Position numbers and translations under genes: made by a program
The notes under the pieces: generated by a model
Seen by the model: the letters and a program-made list of their open reading frames with translations, nothing else
Database searches by the model: none
Told to the model about the DNA's origin: nothing
In this document: one piece after another, positions 22,176 to 31,049 of the stretch
Layout: each line of letters opens with the position of its first letter
Position numbering within the stretch: position 1 is the first letter of the stretch
IMG/VR virus record: IMGVR_UViG_3300042362_000084
Coordinates: 1 to 36,373 of that record
Direction: 5' to 3' (one strand)
Source of the DNA: a virus
DNA length: 36,373 bases

Positions 22176-23255
22176 TTAAACCTCTGTTTCGTTACCTAAT
22201 TTAGCGGACACAGGGAGGGCAAGCCAGCCTGATTTTATGTTATTTAGAATTAAACGCTTATTGGCAAACACACGATGTTGAATAGCAATAACGGGGCGGT
22301 CGGCTTCAAATGTTTGTTTCAACATTTCAAAGATTTGCTCGTCAATAACCAATTGCTCTTGCTCTTTTGATAGTAGTTCTTCAAGGTCCCACATACCAGG
22401 GTTCAAGTATTCCAGTGCCGATACTGAACAGGATGCAAGACGACTAAACAAAAGGTCTTTCACATCATCGGTGATTGGCAGTACCCCGTCGGGGCGTTGG
22501 CGGGCGTTGGTGCTGCCTGTCAAATAGTTCGCTATCTGCATGGGGATTTGCTGGTCAATAACGGCTATTTCTGTATCAGACAACTGTAGTTCTTTGATGA
22601 ACTGAGATGCTTTATGCGCTACTGCTTCGGTGTTGTTGAACGGGTCCTCGTTAACGATTGCCCATTCACGAATCAACTTTAATGATTCCCATAAAGTGCG
22701 TCCTGTGGCAGGGTGACTATCTTCATTGATGTGATGGTTGGCAAGGGTTTGTTTTCCAACACCCTCGATGTAGATAATGTGTCCAACGCCATTGACGGAT
22801 AGAATTGGTTCGTATGTAACAATCTGTGGAAGGTCATCAATAATTGTTACAGGATGGAAAGAGCGTGGTCCAAATTTACCGTTGTCGCATCGCCAATCAA
22901 GGTTTGGGGCGAGAATCATGTCGGAGTTTGTAAATGTAAAAACTCCTACTTGGGCATCTACTGGTCTGTCATAAATGTCAATGACTCGCTCTAGCGGGAC
23001 AAGGTTGATGTTTTCTGTGGTTTGTCCGTGTACTGCTACAAGGTTGTGCATCGGGGCAATGTTGAGTGGTGCTTTCCAGCCAATAATTATTGCGCCGTTT
23101 GGCATTGAGAAAGCGTCTGCCACGTTTGTTTCTATGTATCCAGCAGGGGTGTTGTGCAGGATTTGTATTTCAGATGCGCCCGTGATGTGGCGTAGAAGGT
23201 AGAAACATTTGTGTGTTTTTATTACTTCTAGGTTGAATGGTTGAACGGTAATCAT
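22176..23255 (-). CDS. Hypothetical virion-region protein (359 aa)
   Basis: 359 residues; ATG at 23255 with ATAGGAGACACA upstream. The first 180 residues look beta-rich (FYLLRHITGASEIQILHN; VGVFTFTNSDMILAPNL), the rest helical (AVIDQQIPMQIANYL; ELLSKEQEQLVIDEQIFEML). The codon choice and base texture differ by eye from the flanking fibre genes, with fewer C-ending codons. It sits after the glycine-rich fibre gene, where adhesin chaperones or host-recognition accessories often lie. Function unknown. Confidence 0.65.
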   Translation of the reverse strand: MITVQPFNLEVIKTHKCFYLLRHITGASEIQILHNTPAGYIETNVADAFSMPNGAIIIGWKAPLNIAPMHNLVAVHGQTTENINLVPLERVIDIYDRPVDAQVGVFTFTNSDMILAPNLDWRCDNGKFGPRSFHPVTIIDDLPQIVTYEPILSVNGVGHIIYIEGVGKQTLANHHINEDSHPATGRTLWESLKLIREWAIVNEDPFNNTEAVAHKASQFIKELQLSDTEIAVIDQQIPMQIANYLTGSTNARQRPDGVLPITDDVKDLLFSRLASCSVSALEYLNPGMWDLEELLSKEQEQLVIDEQIFEMLKQTFEADRPVIAIQHRVFANKRLILNNIKSGWLALPVSAKLGNETEV

Positions 23256-23263
23256 TGTGTCTC

Positions 23264-24301
23264 CTATGCGAGTGCGCTTGCTGCGTAGTAACGGAATCTG
23301 ATGTAGCCAGCCTGACCAGCAGAACCAGCAGTATTTGTGCTGTTGCCACCCGAACCATAGGTGTTGTTTGAACCTTGTACACCCTGAGAACCAGTACCTT
23401 GATTGATGTATGCGGCTCCACCTCCACCAGCACCACCTGCACGAGTTACCCCACCTGAAGTAATAGATACTCCAGTACCACCAGTACCGCCTACTGTTGT
23501 TGAACCATTTGCTGTTCCTGCTGAACCTGCTGCACCAGCACCGCCTCCACCACCATAAGCAGTATTGGTTAATCCTTTACCGCTACCGTCAGGGTCAAAC
23601 TGTGCTGTACCACCAGCAGCATTTCCGTTTCCTGATGTGCCATTGGCGTTACCGCCACTTGCAGTGAGGCTTGTCAAATCTCCTGTCAAGGTTGTATTGC
23701 CACCGCTAGTTGCGCCACTGCCAGTATCTCCAGTGCCACCTGCGCCAACAGATGTTGTGATGCTACGAGAACCTGTCATAGAGCGTGAAGAAACGCTTTG
23801 GTAACCACCACCACCTGCGCCTGCGCCGAAGCCACCACCGCCACCACCACCAAACATAATAATGTCCAAAATGCTGACCGCTACAGCAGAACCGCCAGTC
23901 GGGGTGACAGTCGGGATAGTAAATGTGGTGCCACCCGAAGTGGACCGTTCGTAGACCTGAATGTTCCAAGTTGTAAACGACAACGAAGACGAAGTTGTAG
24001 TGCCAACATCGTTGGTTGCGACACAACGGAAATAGTAAGTTGTGTTCGTAGACAAGCCCGTGATATTGGCGTATGAAGAAACAGCCTGCCCCGTGATAGG
24101 TGTAGTGGCGGCATTAACTTCAGTAAAGCTACTGAAATCTGATGCGGTGCTGTACTGGAACTTGACTGTTGTTGAGTAGCCATTAGCGTCTACCGTTGCA
24201 TTCAGTGTGGCTAGTTCTTGGTTGAAGTTAGATGCTGCGTTAAGTGCAACCGTTGGTGGAGGCCCCACAGACGAAGCAACAAGCCCGTGTCTGATAGGCA
24301 T
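23264..24301 (-). CDS. Tail adhesin: fibronectin type III domain plus polyglycine-rich domain
   Basis: 345 residues; start at 24301 shares one base with the previous stop codon. Residues 14-110 form a fibronectin type III-like domain (ATLNATVDANGYSTTVKFQY; ITGLSTNTTYYFRCVATND). Residues 150-330 are Gly-rich with runs of six to seven Gly (MFGGGGGGGFGAGAGGGGY), like the polyglycine sandwich domains of phage adhesins and glycine-rich surface proteins. The end IRFRYYAASALA is a short beta tail. It is probably the distal host-binding tip, next to the collagen-like fibre. The role is inferred from architecture. Confidence 0.75.
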   Translation of the reverse strand: MPIRHGLVASSVGPPPTVALNAASNFNQELATLNATVDANGYSTTVKFQYSTASDFSSFTEVNAATTPITGQAVSSYANITGLSTNTTYYFRCVATNDVGTTTSSSLSFTTWNIQVYERSTSGGTTFTIPTVTPTGGSAVAVSILDIIMFGGGGGGGFGAGAGGGGYQSVSSRSMTGSRSITTSVGAGGTGDTGSGATSGGNTTLTGDLTSLTASGGNANGTSGNGNAAGGTAQFDPDGSGKGLTNTAYGGGGGAGAAGSAGTANGSTTVGGTGGTGVSITSGGVTRAGGAGGGGAAYINQGTGSQGVQGSNNTYGSGGNSTNTAGSAGQAGYIRFRYYAASALA

Positions 24302-25485
24302 CAGGAACTCAAATCACCAATAAGCACATAATTGTGGTGGCTAACACAAAACAAAGTAGCAGAAGAGTACCTGGCACGAAGCTTCAAACCAGGAGTTGCA
24401 TTAAGCGTCATTCCACCTGAGCTAGTTACAGTTATCTGTCCAGTTCCAAGTTGAAGAATGTCAATAGATTGACCAGCAGTTAAACCAGTAGAACCATTAA
24501 CTGTCACAGTAACAGCAGAGGAATTGTTAAATGTAACCATTTTACCAAGGTCGCTAGAATTAAGACTGTAAGAAGTTCCTGTTTGAGCGTTAATTATTTG
24601 CGTCGAGTTAAACCCACCCGTAGCACCCGTAGCACCAGTAGGCCCGATAGGTCCTTCAGGTCCGGTCGGGCCAGTAGCTCCTGTGGCACCTGTAGGTCCA
24701 GTAGGACCCTCAGGCCCTGTCGGGCCAGTCGGGCCAGTATCACCAGTAAGACCAATAGGCCCCTGCGGTCCAGTTGCACCTGTCGCACCTGTCGCACCTG
24801 TAGGACCAGTATCTCCTATTGGACCAGCAGGCCCTGTCGCACCAGTAGCTCCAGTAGGACCGGCTGGACCCACATCTCCCTGCGGTCCCTGTGGACCTGT
24901 TGCACCAGTTAAACCAATAGGACCAGTATCACCAGTTAAACCAATAGGACCTTGTGGACCCGTTGCCCCTGTCGCTCCAGTCGCTCCAGTGGCCCCTGTA
25001 AGGCCCGTAGGGCCCTGTGGACCCGCATCCCCTGTGTCGCCCTTCAAACCTTGTGGTCCGGTCGCTCCTGTGGCTCCTGTAGGGCCTGTATCACCTGTAA
25101 GGCCAATAGGGCCAGCAGGGCCTGTGGCTCCCGTGGCACCCGTAGGACCCGTCAAACCAATTGGTCCTTGCGGCCCCGTCGCACCCGTAGGGCCAGTCAA
25201 ACCAGTAGGACCAGTCGGACCCGTAGCACCAGTAGCACCAACAGCACCCGTAGCTCCTGTCAAACCAATCGGCCCCTGTGGGCCCATTGGTCCAGTAGCA
25301 CCCGTCAAACCAATAGGTCCCTGAGTACCACTAGAATACGGCAAAGCATTCCAGTTATTAACGCCATCACCAACCTTGAATTTGCCAGTGTCGTATTCGT
25401 ACCCGGGCTCACCTTGAGCAAGCACAGGATTAACACTAGTCCATTGGGCGGCAGTTCCACGTCGATATTGTATTTGTACAGCCAT
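24301..25485 (-). CDS. Collagen-like tail fibre protein (394 aa)
   Basis: 394 residues. Residues 1-50 ([37 protein letters not shown]) match the small N-terminal module common in phage fibres and tropism proteins. Residues 54-290 are an almost unbroken Gly-X-Y repeat ([24 protein letters not shown]), giving a collagen-like triple helix of about 79 triplets. Residues 291-394 are a beta-rich knob ([18 protein letters not shown]). Such fibres are trimeric rods reaching to the host surface. The repeats invite length changes by recombination. Strong call. Confidence 0.85.
   Translation of the reverse strand: MAVQIQYRRGTAAQWTSVNPVLAQGEPGYEYDTGKFKVGDGVNNWNALPYSSGTQGPIGLTGATGPMGPQGPIGLTGATGAVGATGATGPTGPTGLTGPTGATGPQGPIGLTGPTGATGATGPAGPIGLTGDTGPTGATGATGPQGLKGDTGDAGPQGPTGLTGATGATGATGATGPQGPIGLTGDTGPIGLTGATGPQGPQGDVGPAGPTGATGATGPAGPIGDTGPTGATGATGATGPQGPIGLTGDTGPTGPTGPEGPTGPTGATGATGPTGPEGPIGPTGATGATGGFNSTQIINAQTGTSYSLNSSDLGKMVTFNNSSAVTVTVNGSTGLTAGQSIDILQLGTGQITVTSSGGMTLNATPGLKLRARYSSATLFCVSHHNYVLIGDLSS
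24616..25326 (-). repeat. Collagen-type coding repeat
   Basis: About 237 Gly-X-Y codons give short, imperfect 9- and 18-base DNA repeats (glycine-proline-threonine, glycine-alanine-threonine triplets). Synonymous codons vary between units, so it is diverged rather than freshly duplicated. It also opens long antisense reading frames with no other support. Confidence 0.8.
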
Positions 25486-25874
25486 TAGATATTCCCCGAA
25501 TCAATCAAAGGCAAACCACCATACACAGAATCAGGTTGCCCACCATCAAGATTTAATGTTGAAAAACCACTCGGCCCTTGAGGTCCAGTGGCACCCGTCG
25601 CACCAGTAGCCCCCGTATCACCCTTGGGTAAAGTCAAGTTCAAAGTTTGATTAGGAAATGCGCCCGTAATGCTGGCAGCTGCCACACCCTGAGATACTGA
25701 ACCAATACTCAGGTCGTAATAGTTTGAGCTGATGGTTGTTTGAATACCGCCAAGGTATTCTTTCAGTGATGTAAAAATATGCTGAAGGGTACGCGCGTCA
25801 CCGGTCCGCAGCGTGTGAAGCAGCGGTGCAGTCCAGATTTGTTCTGGAGGGTTGTTGCGCGGAGTTTCAGTCAT
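25485..25874 (-). CDS. Short tail-fibre-associated protein with collagen-like segment (129 aa)
   Basis: 129 residues; the stop overlaps the next start by one base. The N-terminal 80 residues are helical then beta ([20 protein letters not shown]), with a brief collagen-like stretch at about 85-104 ([20 protein letters not shown]) and a short tail. It may anchor the collagen fibre to the tail or co-trimerise with it. The position, immediately upstream of the main fibre gene, supports this. Family not firmly recognised. Confidence 0.65.
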   Translation of the reverse strand: MTETPRNNPPEQIWTAPLLHTLRTGDARTLQHIFTSLKEYLGGIQTTISSNYYDLSIGSVSQGVAAASITGAFPNQTLNLTLPKGDTGATGATGATGPQGPSGFSTLNLDGGQPDSVYGGLPLIDSGNI

Positions 25875-25875
25875 G

Positions 25876-26457
25876 TTATGCTAATCCAATGTCCTCAACT
25901 AAAAGATAGTTTTGTTTAGTAGCAGAACCACTAAAATAATAAGTATCTGTGCCAGCAGTACGATTAAGACGAACATTAAGTGTTACTGGCGTTGCTGTTG
26001 CTGGAGCAAGCAAAAAGCTGTCAGCGAGACTTCCAACTGAAGCACCAACTTGGGAAATTGTTTGAAGAGTGTTATTTGAAGAGTCAACAAAAACAACTTC
26101 AGCGGTTGATGCAAAATCTGAAAAATTCCAAATAACAAATCCACTAAATGAAACACGATACAAACGACCAACAACGGGTGTAAAACTAATACCAGTAAAA
26201 CAATTAATATTAGTACCAGAAGAAGTATTGGTTATTCTTGTTTCCCTAGCAATAACACCCTTAGGTAATGCGGGAGCAAGTTTGGCTGCCGTTACCGCAT
26301 CATTAGCAATTGCGGCCGTACCAGCCTGAACCGAACCATCAACCTGCACTGTGCTGGCTTCAACAAACGTTTTTACGTTTGTAAAGTTAGCCATAACGTG
26401 TGTAGCGTCAGCTACGGTGTTGTTGGACAGTGAATAATCATAACTTAAACTAGCCAT
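25876..26457 (-). CDS. Putative tail fibre / virion surface protein (193 aa)
   Basis: 193 residues. The N-terminal 60 residues (YDYSLSNNTVADATHVMANF, TVQVDGSVQAGTAAIANDAV) resemble repeat-rich fibre stems with an AAKLAPALPKG segment. The C-terminal 130 residues are beta-rich (GRLYRVSFSGFVIWNFSDFA; TYYFSGSATKQNYLLVED), like a jelly-roll knob. AAAGGTAACTAAGTA precedes the start. It sits between the nozzle-like and collagen genes, where fibres or appendages cluster. Assigned by composition and place. Confidence 0.65.
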   Translation of the reverse strand: MASLSYDYSLSNNTVADATHVMANFTNVKTFVEASTVQVDGSVQAGTAAIANDAVTAAKLAPALPKGVIARETRITNTSSGTNINCFTGISFTPVVGRLYRVSFSGFVIWNFSDFASTAEVVFVDSSNNTLQTISQVGASVGSLADSFLLAPATATPVTLNVRLNRTAGTDTYYFSGSATKQNYLLVEDIGLA

Positions 26458-28058
26458 TACTTAGTTACCTTTCGTGGATTATACTTTAATGTGAAACTAT
26501 TGATACCCCAAGGAACCCCATCAGTACCAGAAAACTCAACCTGAATAGACTTAGCAAGACCAATGCTTCGCCCATTAACAATCTGAGAACCAACATTTGC
26601 TGCACCCCACCTGGCAACACCCCAATAAGAAGTACCCCACAACATCGCTGCACCAGCAGTAGGTATAGAAACATCATACGATTTTGTTTTAACAGACTCT
26701 TCGTAGTCAACATAAATATCCATGGTCAAGTCAGAAGCTACATCTGCTTGTTTAACAACAACGTCTGGACGACGGAACATCTTGCGTTGACTGTATGAGC
26801 CAGCATCAATCCAGCGTGTACGATAATAACTGGTTATACTATAGTTTGAACCACCAATGTTATCATTGGCGTTTCCCTGGATGTCTACTTCAAGAACTTC
26901 AGCGATAGATGGATGTGCCGCAACGTGTGTAGTGTCGCCAGTTGCGGATACAAAAGTGCAACCCCCGGCAACTCCCTTGTCTCCGTTCAATCCAAACAAT
27001 AGCCATGCTCCACGCTGTGAAACCGTAGGGTCATAAACAAAAACAGCCGTAGGTGTAGTAACCAAAGAAACCTCACTATAAGGCAGGGAAACCCAAATTC
27101 GACGGTTAATGTAGCTGACGTAAACCTCCTCAACCGCTGCGCTGTTGATGTCGTTGTTTAAGATTGCTGGACGTACTGGTTCAAAAACATCAATAACGCT
27201 GTTGCCGTTGTAAAACATTAAACCATTTGCGGGTGAATAAAAGTACACACCGCGCTCTGTCGTGCAGATAGCGTGCGGTGTCGGAGCACCAGCATTGCGG
27301 GAAACCTCAACAACCTGGAATGTATCAGAATCATAACCAAACACCGCGAACACAGCATTCTCTTTAAACACCAACAGGTGACCACCAAACGATGCTAAAC
27401 CAGTGATGCTTTGACCGCCATCGTTGATTTCAATAAAGTCCTGTTCGGCCCAGTTAGTTGGATTGTTAGGATGTGACCAGCGAAGAACGTTAGGGCGAAG
27501 CACACTGTTCTCCTGTGTGTTCGCTACAAAAACTTTACCAGCATGTGTGATAGTATGTGCAGCCTGGGGAAAATACTCAGGTGAAATTGTTGGTGTAGCA
27601 TAACTGTTCTGCCAAATAGGTCCACTAGCAGTTAATGCTGTCTTTGTAGTCCCATCCCACTTGTATGAAACCTTAGTTGGTCCACAAGCAATAAACAACT
27701 TATTACCCCACGGAGAAAAAGACGCACCATACTTGTAGCCAACAGGAATAGCCAAACTAGTAAAGTTGCTACCAGTAGAATAAAACACATCACCATCTGT
27801 AGCACCATTAGTTCCAGTGCTCAACATCAAATAATGTGAATCACCATAAAACGGAAACAGATTCTTAGGTTTCCAGCTTGCAGCAATACCTGCGGTATTG
27901 ATGCGTCGCATAGCACCACGCAAAAAGACACCACCACGAGGGTCAATTTCTACGTTAAACATTTTAGGTGACTCATTAGGAGCCAACTGAAACTGGTCGG
28001 CTCTCAGGTTTAAACCACCCGTGAAATCATCTTGACGAACTGTACGCAACTGTGCCAT
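26457..28058 (-). CDS. Tail nozzle-like structural protein (533 aa)
   Basis: 533 residues. The N-terminus (RQDDFTGGLNLRADQFQLAP, NESPKMFNVEIDPRGGVFLR) is typical of podoviral nozzle or tail-tube B-like proteins, with a beta-propeller-like body (GHLLVFKENAVFAVFGYDSD; GVYFYSPANGLMFYNG). Its place after the adaptor gene matches T7-like order (gp11 then gp12). The C-terminus (SIQVEFSGTDGVPWGINSF) is a beta-sandwich of the receptor-facing kind. Good confidence it is a tail protein, moderate on the exact subclass. Confidence 0.72.
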   Translation of the reverse strand: MAQLRTVRQDDFTGGLNLRADQFQLAPNESPKMFNVEIDPRGGVFLRGAMRRINTAGIAASWKPKNLFPFYGDSHYLMLSTGTNGATDGDVFYSTGSNFTSLAIPVGYKYGASFSPWGNKLFIACGPTKVSYKWDGTTKTALTASGPIWQNSYATPTISPEYFPQAAHTITHAGKVFVANTQENSVLRPNVLRWSHPNNPTNWAEQDFIEINDGGQSITGLASFGGHLLVFKENAVFAVFGYDSDTFQVVEVSRNAGAPTPHAICTTERGVYFYSPANGLMFYNGNSVIDVFEPVRPAILNNDINSAAVEEVYVSYINRRIWVSLPYSEVSLVTTPTAVFVYDPTVSQRGAWLLFGLNGDKGVAGGCTFVSATGDTTHVAAHPSIAEVLEVDIQGNANDNIGGSNYSITSYYRTRWIDAGSYSQRKMFRRPDVVVKQADVASDLTMDIYVDYEESVKTKSYDVSIPTAGAAMLWGTSYWGVARWGAANVGSQIVNGRSIGLAKSIQVEFSGTDGVPWGINSFTLKYNPRKVTK

Positions 28059-28756
28059 TATTGCCCCAGCGTGCGGCCCATAGACTCCAGCCAGTATTTG
28101 CTACTAGGACGAACAGCACCTCGAGACATAATCATCGGACGATGCGAAGGAGTACGCATAATCTCCGTCTTAGCAAGAGAAACAGCCTCATCAAAAGATT
28201 GCTTATACATTTGAGTCATCTCGGAATCTTCTTGACGCTTGTACGCTTGAGAAATAGCATAGTATGCCAGTGCGGTATGAAAACGCTCATCAAGGTCAGG
28301 AGCCTGAGATGTTACCGTTGCCCACGTATAACTGGGTTTACGGTATCCACGAATAGTCAAAGGATAAACAGTATCAGGCTTGGGGTACAGCTTGATTGAC
28401 TCCCCCCACTCGGCATACAATAACGGACGTGTAGGAACATCGAATGCTCCGTGCCACACTGCTTCAGCCTCGTCAAGCGACACGATGTTTAAACGGTTAC
28501 CGGCTGAACTGTTATCCAAAATAGAAACAACCTCGCGCAAGTCACCAGAACCGATACCGCTGATAGGGTAGTCGCGTTGCCCGGCGGTAGTGTTTAATGT
28601 GTATGTTGTCTCATAAAACGGCCAACGGCGTTCAAGATTAATGATACGGTCAAAACCATCACGAATAAACTGCACAACAAGAGCACCAGGAAGGTCAGTA
28701 TCTTCCAGGTCCATAATATCCCACACTAGTTGTCGAAGCTCATTCGTAGTAGCCAT
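28058..28756 (-). CDS. Head-to-tail adaptor / gatekeeper-like protein (232 aa)
   Basis: 232 residues. LRQLVWDIMDLEDTDLPGAL, FIRDGFDRIINLERRWPFYE and the later FHTALAYYAISQAYKRQEDS fit the helical-bundle adaptors (gp11-like) that bind the portal. TLNTTAGQRDYPIS and the beta insert SIKLYPKPDTVYPLTIRGYR occur in the same class. It directly precedes the nozzle-like gene. The start context GAAAGAAGATTA is weak. Confidence is good for adaptor, by pattern and order. Confidence 0.75.
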   Translation of the reverse strand: MATTNELRQLVWDIMDLEDTDLPGALVVQFIRDGFDRIINLERRWPFYETTYTLNTTAGQRDYPISGIGSGDLREVVSILDNSSAGNRLNIVSLDEAEAVWHGAFDVPTRPLLYAEWGESIKLYPKPDTVYPLTIRGYRKPSYTWATVTSQAPDLDERFHTALAYYAISQAYKRQEDSEMTQMYKQSFDEAVSLAKTEIMRTPSHRPMIMSRGAVRPSSKYWLESMGRTLGQ

Positions 28757-28971
28757 TAATCTTCTTTCTTAGTCATAGCACGAAGGTGGCCGATACAGTA
28801 GTCAGTATCTTTAGCCTTAGGCCCTTCGCAGGTATCGTTATTGGCGATACAACGGTTACGCCCGATATAGGGGGCACCAGGAGGCGCAATGCGACTTCCC
28901 GGTGCCTCCCCAGCGGGTCGAATACCAGAAACAGGTTCACCGTACAGGGTGTGTGCAAGTTGTTTACTCAT
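28756..28971 (-). CDS. Small protein with Cys/His cluster (71 aa)
   Basis: 71 residues. APGSRIAPPGAPYIGRNRC, then NNDTCEGPKAKDTDYCIGHL: Cys41, Cys48, Cys58 and a nearby His could form a zinc site. The start abuts the TATAGGGT element, and the gene ends against the adaptor gene. Small basic Cys-containing proteins of this shape are common next to capsid genes in actinophages, but I do not know a function. Family not recognised. Confidence 0.65.
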   Translation of the reverse strand: MSKQLAHTLYGEPVSGIRPAGEAPGSRIAPPGAPYIGRNRCIANNDTCEGPKAKDTDYCIGHLRAMTKKED

Positions 28972-28993
28972 ACCCTATAGGTTGAGTTGTTAC
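28969..28993 (-). promoter_or_regulatory. Start-abutting element (GTAACAA..TATAGGGT-ATG), upstream of the 71-aa gene
   Basis: Minus strand: GTAACAACTCAACC then TATAGGGTATG. TAA also ends the upstream basic protein and ATG starts this gene. Of all copies it looks most like a T7-type promoter by length and by TATAGGG, but no matching polymerase gene is seen. Confidence 0.6.
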
Positions 28994-29184
28994 TTCTTCT
29001 TTGCTGGATACGAAGATGGCTTCATACCCTTTGAACCTTTACTTGCAACAGCTTTCTTAACGGCCTTCTTAACGGCAGGCTTTTCAGCCATTTCCATTTT
29101 TTTGCCAGCCTTTTTTGCTGCAACTTTAGCCATTGCCATTCCCTTTGCGGTGTATGGGAATTCTTTTTTTCCTACCTTAGGCAT
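28990..29184 (-). CDS. Lys/Ala-rich basic protein (64 aa)
   Basis: 64 residues, about one third Lys (AKVAAKKAGKKMEMAEKPAV, KKAVKKAVASKGSKG). The composition and KKAVKK spacing resemble histone H1-like tails and are seen in several marine phage genomes near capsid genes. Likely it neutralises DNA in or near the capsid, or binds nucleic acid; this is inference. AAGGAGACAAA precedes the start. Confidence 0.72.
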   Translation of the reverse strand: MPKVGKKEFPYTAKGMAMAKVAAKKAGKKMEMAEKPAVKKAVKKAVASKGSKGMKPSSYPAKKK

Positions 29185-29211
29185 TTTGTCTCCTTAAAGA
29201 GTAAAGGAATA

Positions 29212-29227
29212 GGGGGCTTGCGCCCCC
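29212..29227 (-). terminator. Weak terminator-like hairpin after the capsid gene
   Basis: On the minus strand GGGGGC pairs with GCCCCC around a GCAA tetraloop, followed by TATTCCTTTA. A GNRA loop gives a stable hairpin, but the T-rich tract is broken, so partial termination or 3'-end protection of the capsid mRNA is more likely than a full stop. Confidence 0.6.
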
Positions 29228-29253
29228 CATTCACAGGATTGAAACAATTTAAC

Positions 29254-30195
29254 TTACGCTGTCTTAGCGGTAAGCTTTCCTTGCTTCTTGCGGTTCGAGC
29301 AAACAAGGTTGCCGTAGCACATGATGAGCGCAAAACGTGCGTCCTGGTTTTCAGGGCGAACGAAATCGGTCTGTGCAAACCACTTGTCAGAGTGACCAAC
29401 AAGCTTGAGGTACTTCGAGTTAATGAAGAACATCGTGCCAGCAGGAGCGTGCACATCGTACATGATGGGTGCGCCCTTGAACAACAGGTTCTGGAAACCA
29501 GCTTCTGCTGTCTTGGTGTCTGTGTAGCGAAGCTGTGGTTGAAGCAGCGACTCGTACTTTTCAAACAATGTTTGTGTGGTGAGGATAAGGTCTGGGTGGT
29601 CGTTACCAACCGAAACCGAGTTGTATGCGGTTGCCATTTGCAACAGCGTCAAAGCACCGGCGGTGTTCTCTTCGTATGAACGCCAGAACTCGTTGCCAAC
29701 AGCTGACGAGTCGATTCCACCAACGGTGTTACCTGACTCAATCAAGTTGCCAAGGCCGTTCCAGTTCTTGCCCGAGTTGCCTGTTCCATCAGCGAAGAAC
29801 ATTTGGTTAAAGCCTTCACGCAGAGACTCTTCAGCCTGCATAATCTTGGCTTCGAGCAAGTCGATAATTGCATGCTCTCCGTTGTTCTTTGCTTCTTCAA
29901 TACCGCTGATAGCGATTGAAGCACCATACTGCTTCCAATCGTATTCAGCAGCTGAGATGCCTTCTTGTGGTGTAAGGCTCAGGGTTTCGTATCCTGAGTA
30001 TGACTTTACAGTGTCGTTCTGACCGTAAATCAACTGCTCAACAATCTTGGTGCCACCAGACTCGGTGCGAATGCGACCCTTGTCTGAAAGCCAGTATGTG
30101 AGTGGACGTGCGGTAAATACGTTGTCGGTGAGCTTGTCACGGTAGTTAGCAAGTGTCGTTGACAACAGTGCATCAAAATTAGCGTTACCTGGCAT
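29254..30195 (-). CDS. Major capsid protein (HK97-fold-like)
   Basis: 313 residues; ribosome binding site TTAGGAGGAAAC is the strongest of the minus arm, as expected for the most abundant protein. The motif run TLANYRDKLTDNVFTARPLT, KIVEQLIYGQND, EYDWKQYGASIAISGIEE and LREGFNQMFFADGTGNSG is typical of capsid proteins of this podovirus-like class. Order scaffold then capsid supports it. No N-terminal delta domain is present, which fits the separate scaffold. Good confidence in capsid, moderate in fold. Confidence 0.88.
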   Translation of the reverse strand: MPGNANFDALLSTTLANYRDKLTDNVFTARPLTYWLSDKGRIRTESGGTKIVEQLIYGQNDTVKSYSGYETLSLTPQEGISAAEYDWKQYGASIAISGIEEAKNNGEHAIIDLLEAKIMQAEESLREGFNQMFFADGTGNSGKNWNGLGNLIESGNTVGGIDSSAVGNEFWRSYEENTAGALTLLQMATAYNSVSVGNDHPDLILTTQTLFEKYESLLQPQLRYTDTKTAEAGFQNLLFKGAPIMYDVHAPAGTMFFINSKYLKLVGHSDKWFAQTDFVRPENQDARFALIMCYGNLVCSNRKKQGKLTAKTA

Positions 30196-30218
30196 AGTAG
30201 TTTCCTCCTAAAGAGTTA

Positions 30219-31001
30219 TTAAGAAATACCTAACTGCGATTTAGCCGCAGAGAAAGCATCCCTTAGTGAAGTGATAGGTGCAGTATCAGAGGAAGACCCC
30301 TGAGCCGACGAACCGCCAGCAACAATCCCGCTAGACCGCTTAGCCTGAACAATCTTTTGTTCCTGCTGTGTCTTGCGTGACTGCAACTCACGTTGTGCCT
30401 GCTCTCTGCTATAAAGTCTGTCAAAAGCCATTTGCTTGTACACCGCCTCTAGGTTAGTAGTGCCTTGAGCTAAAGCTACTGATACAACTTCATTAGCGTC
30501 AAAGTCGTCTCCGTACTTTTGCTGAAGACCGCCAATAGTACGTTCCAACTCGTTCATCGCCTGCTGCTCCTCGAAAGAAGCTAAACGACGTTCCAGTTGC
30601 TTATACTGTTTCTCCATCGGGTCTGCCCAGATGTCGTCTTCCTCGAAGACTTCCTGCTGGTCCAAACCATAATGGTTTTTAAGAAGTTCAATAGTTGCCA
30701 AAGGGTCATTGTCCAACGCCTGTTGGATTGCCTGTGCAAACTGAACGTTCTTGCGTTCTTCTGCTAATTGCTGCGTCTTGCGGGTATAATCCGCTTGACG
30801 CTGGTATCCTGAAACAGCCTCTTTAAGTGGCACCTCAAGTTCTTCACCATCAAGTTGCAGCTTAACATATTTGTCAGCATAACTGTCGATGTCGATATAC
30901 TCGGGGGTATACTCTTCAAAGCTAGTTTCTTCTCCACCTTCAACTTGTCCATCAAACTCGATGGGGTCTACGGCTTCAGATTCAAAATTTTCAAGTTCCA
31001 T
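30219..31001 (-). CDS. Scaffolding protein (260 aa)
   Basis: 260 residues, strongly acidic N-terminus (ENFESEAVDPIEFDGQVE), then a helix-rich charged body with coiled-coil pattern (YTRKTQQLAEERKNVQFAQA; QAQRELQSRKTQQEQKIVQA) and a Ser/Gly linker before a final short helix. Scaffolds of this type line the procapsid and leave. Position between portal and capsid genes is the standard one. GGAG lies five bases before the start. Confidence 0.82.
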   Translation of the reverse strand: MELENFESEAVDPIEFDGQVEGGEETSFEEYTPEYIDIDSYADKYVKLQLDGEELEVPLKEAVSGYQRQADYTRKTQQLAEERKNVQFAQAIQQALDNDPLATIELLKNHYGLDQQEVFEEDDIWADPMEKQYKQLERRLASFEEQQAMNELERTIGGLQQKYGDDFDANEVVSVALAQGTTNLEAVYKQMAFDRLYSREQAQRELQSRKTQQEQKIVQAKRSSGIVAGGSSAQGSSSDTAPITSLRDAFSAAKSQLGIS

Positions 31002-31049
31002 TTTTCTCCAGAGTCCAAAAAGGTTGCTCTAAATAGTAGGGGTATTTCG

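Noticed and set aside
24683-25324. 213-residue open frame on the plus strand, rich in Pro, Val and Gly
   Set aside because: It is the exact antisense of the collagen repeat, whose codon composition avoids stops on the other strand; no ribosome site.
24301-25485. Diversity-generating retroelement target (Mtd-like N-terminus)
   Set aside because: No reverse transcriptase and no template repeat; the C-terminus is a simple beta knob.
29172-29679. Overlapping open frames on both strands across the capsid gene
   Set aside because: Shadows of the capsid gene; the capsid frame has family motifs and the strongest ribosome site.
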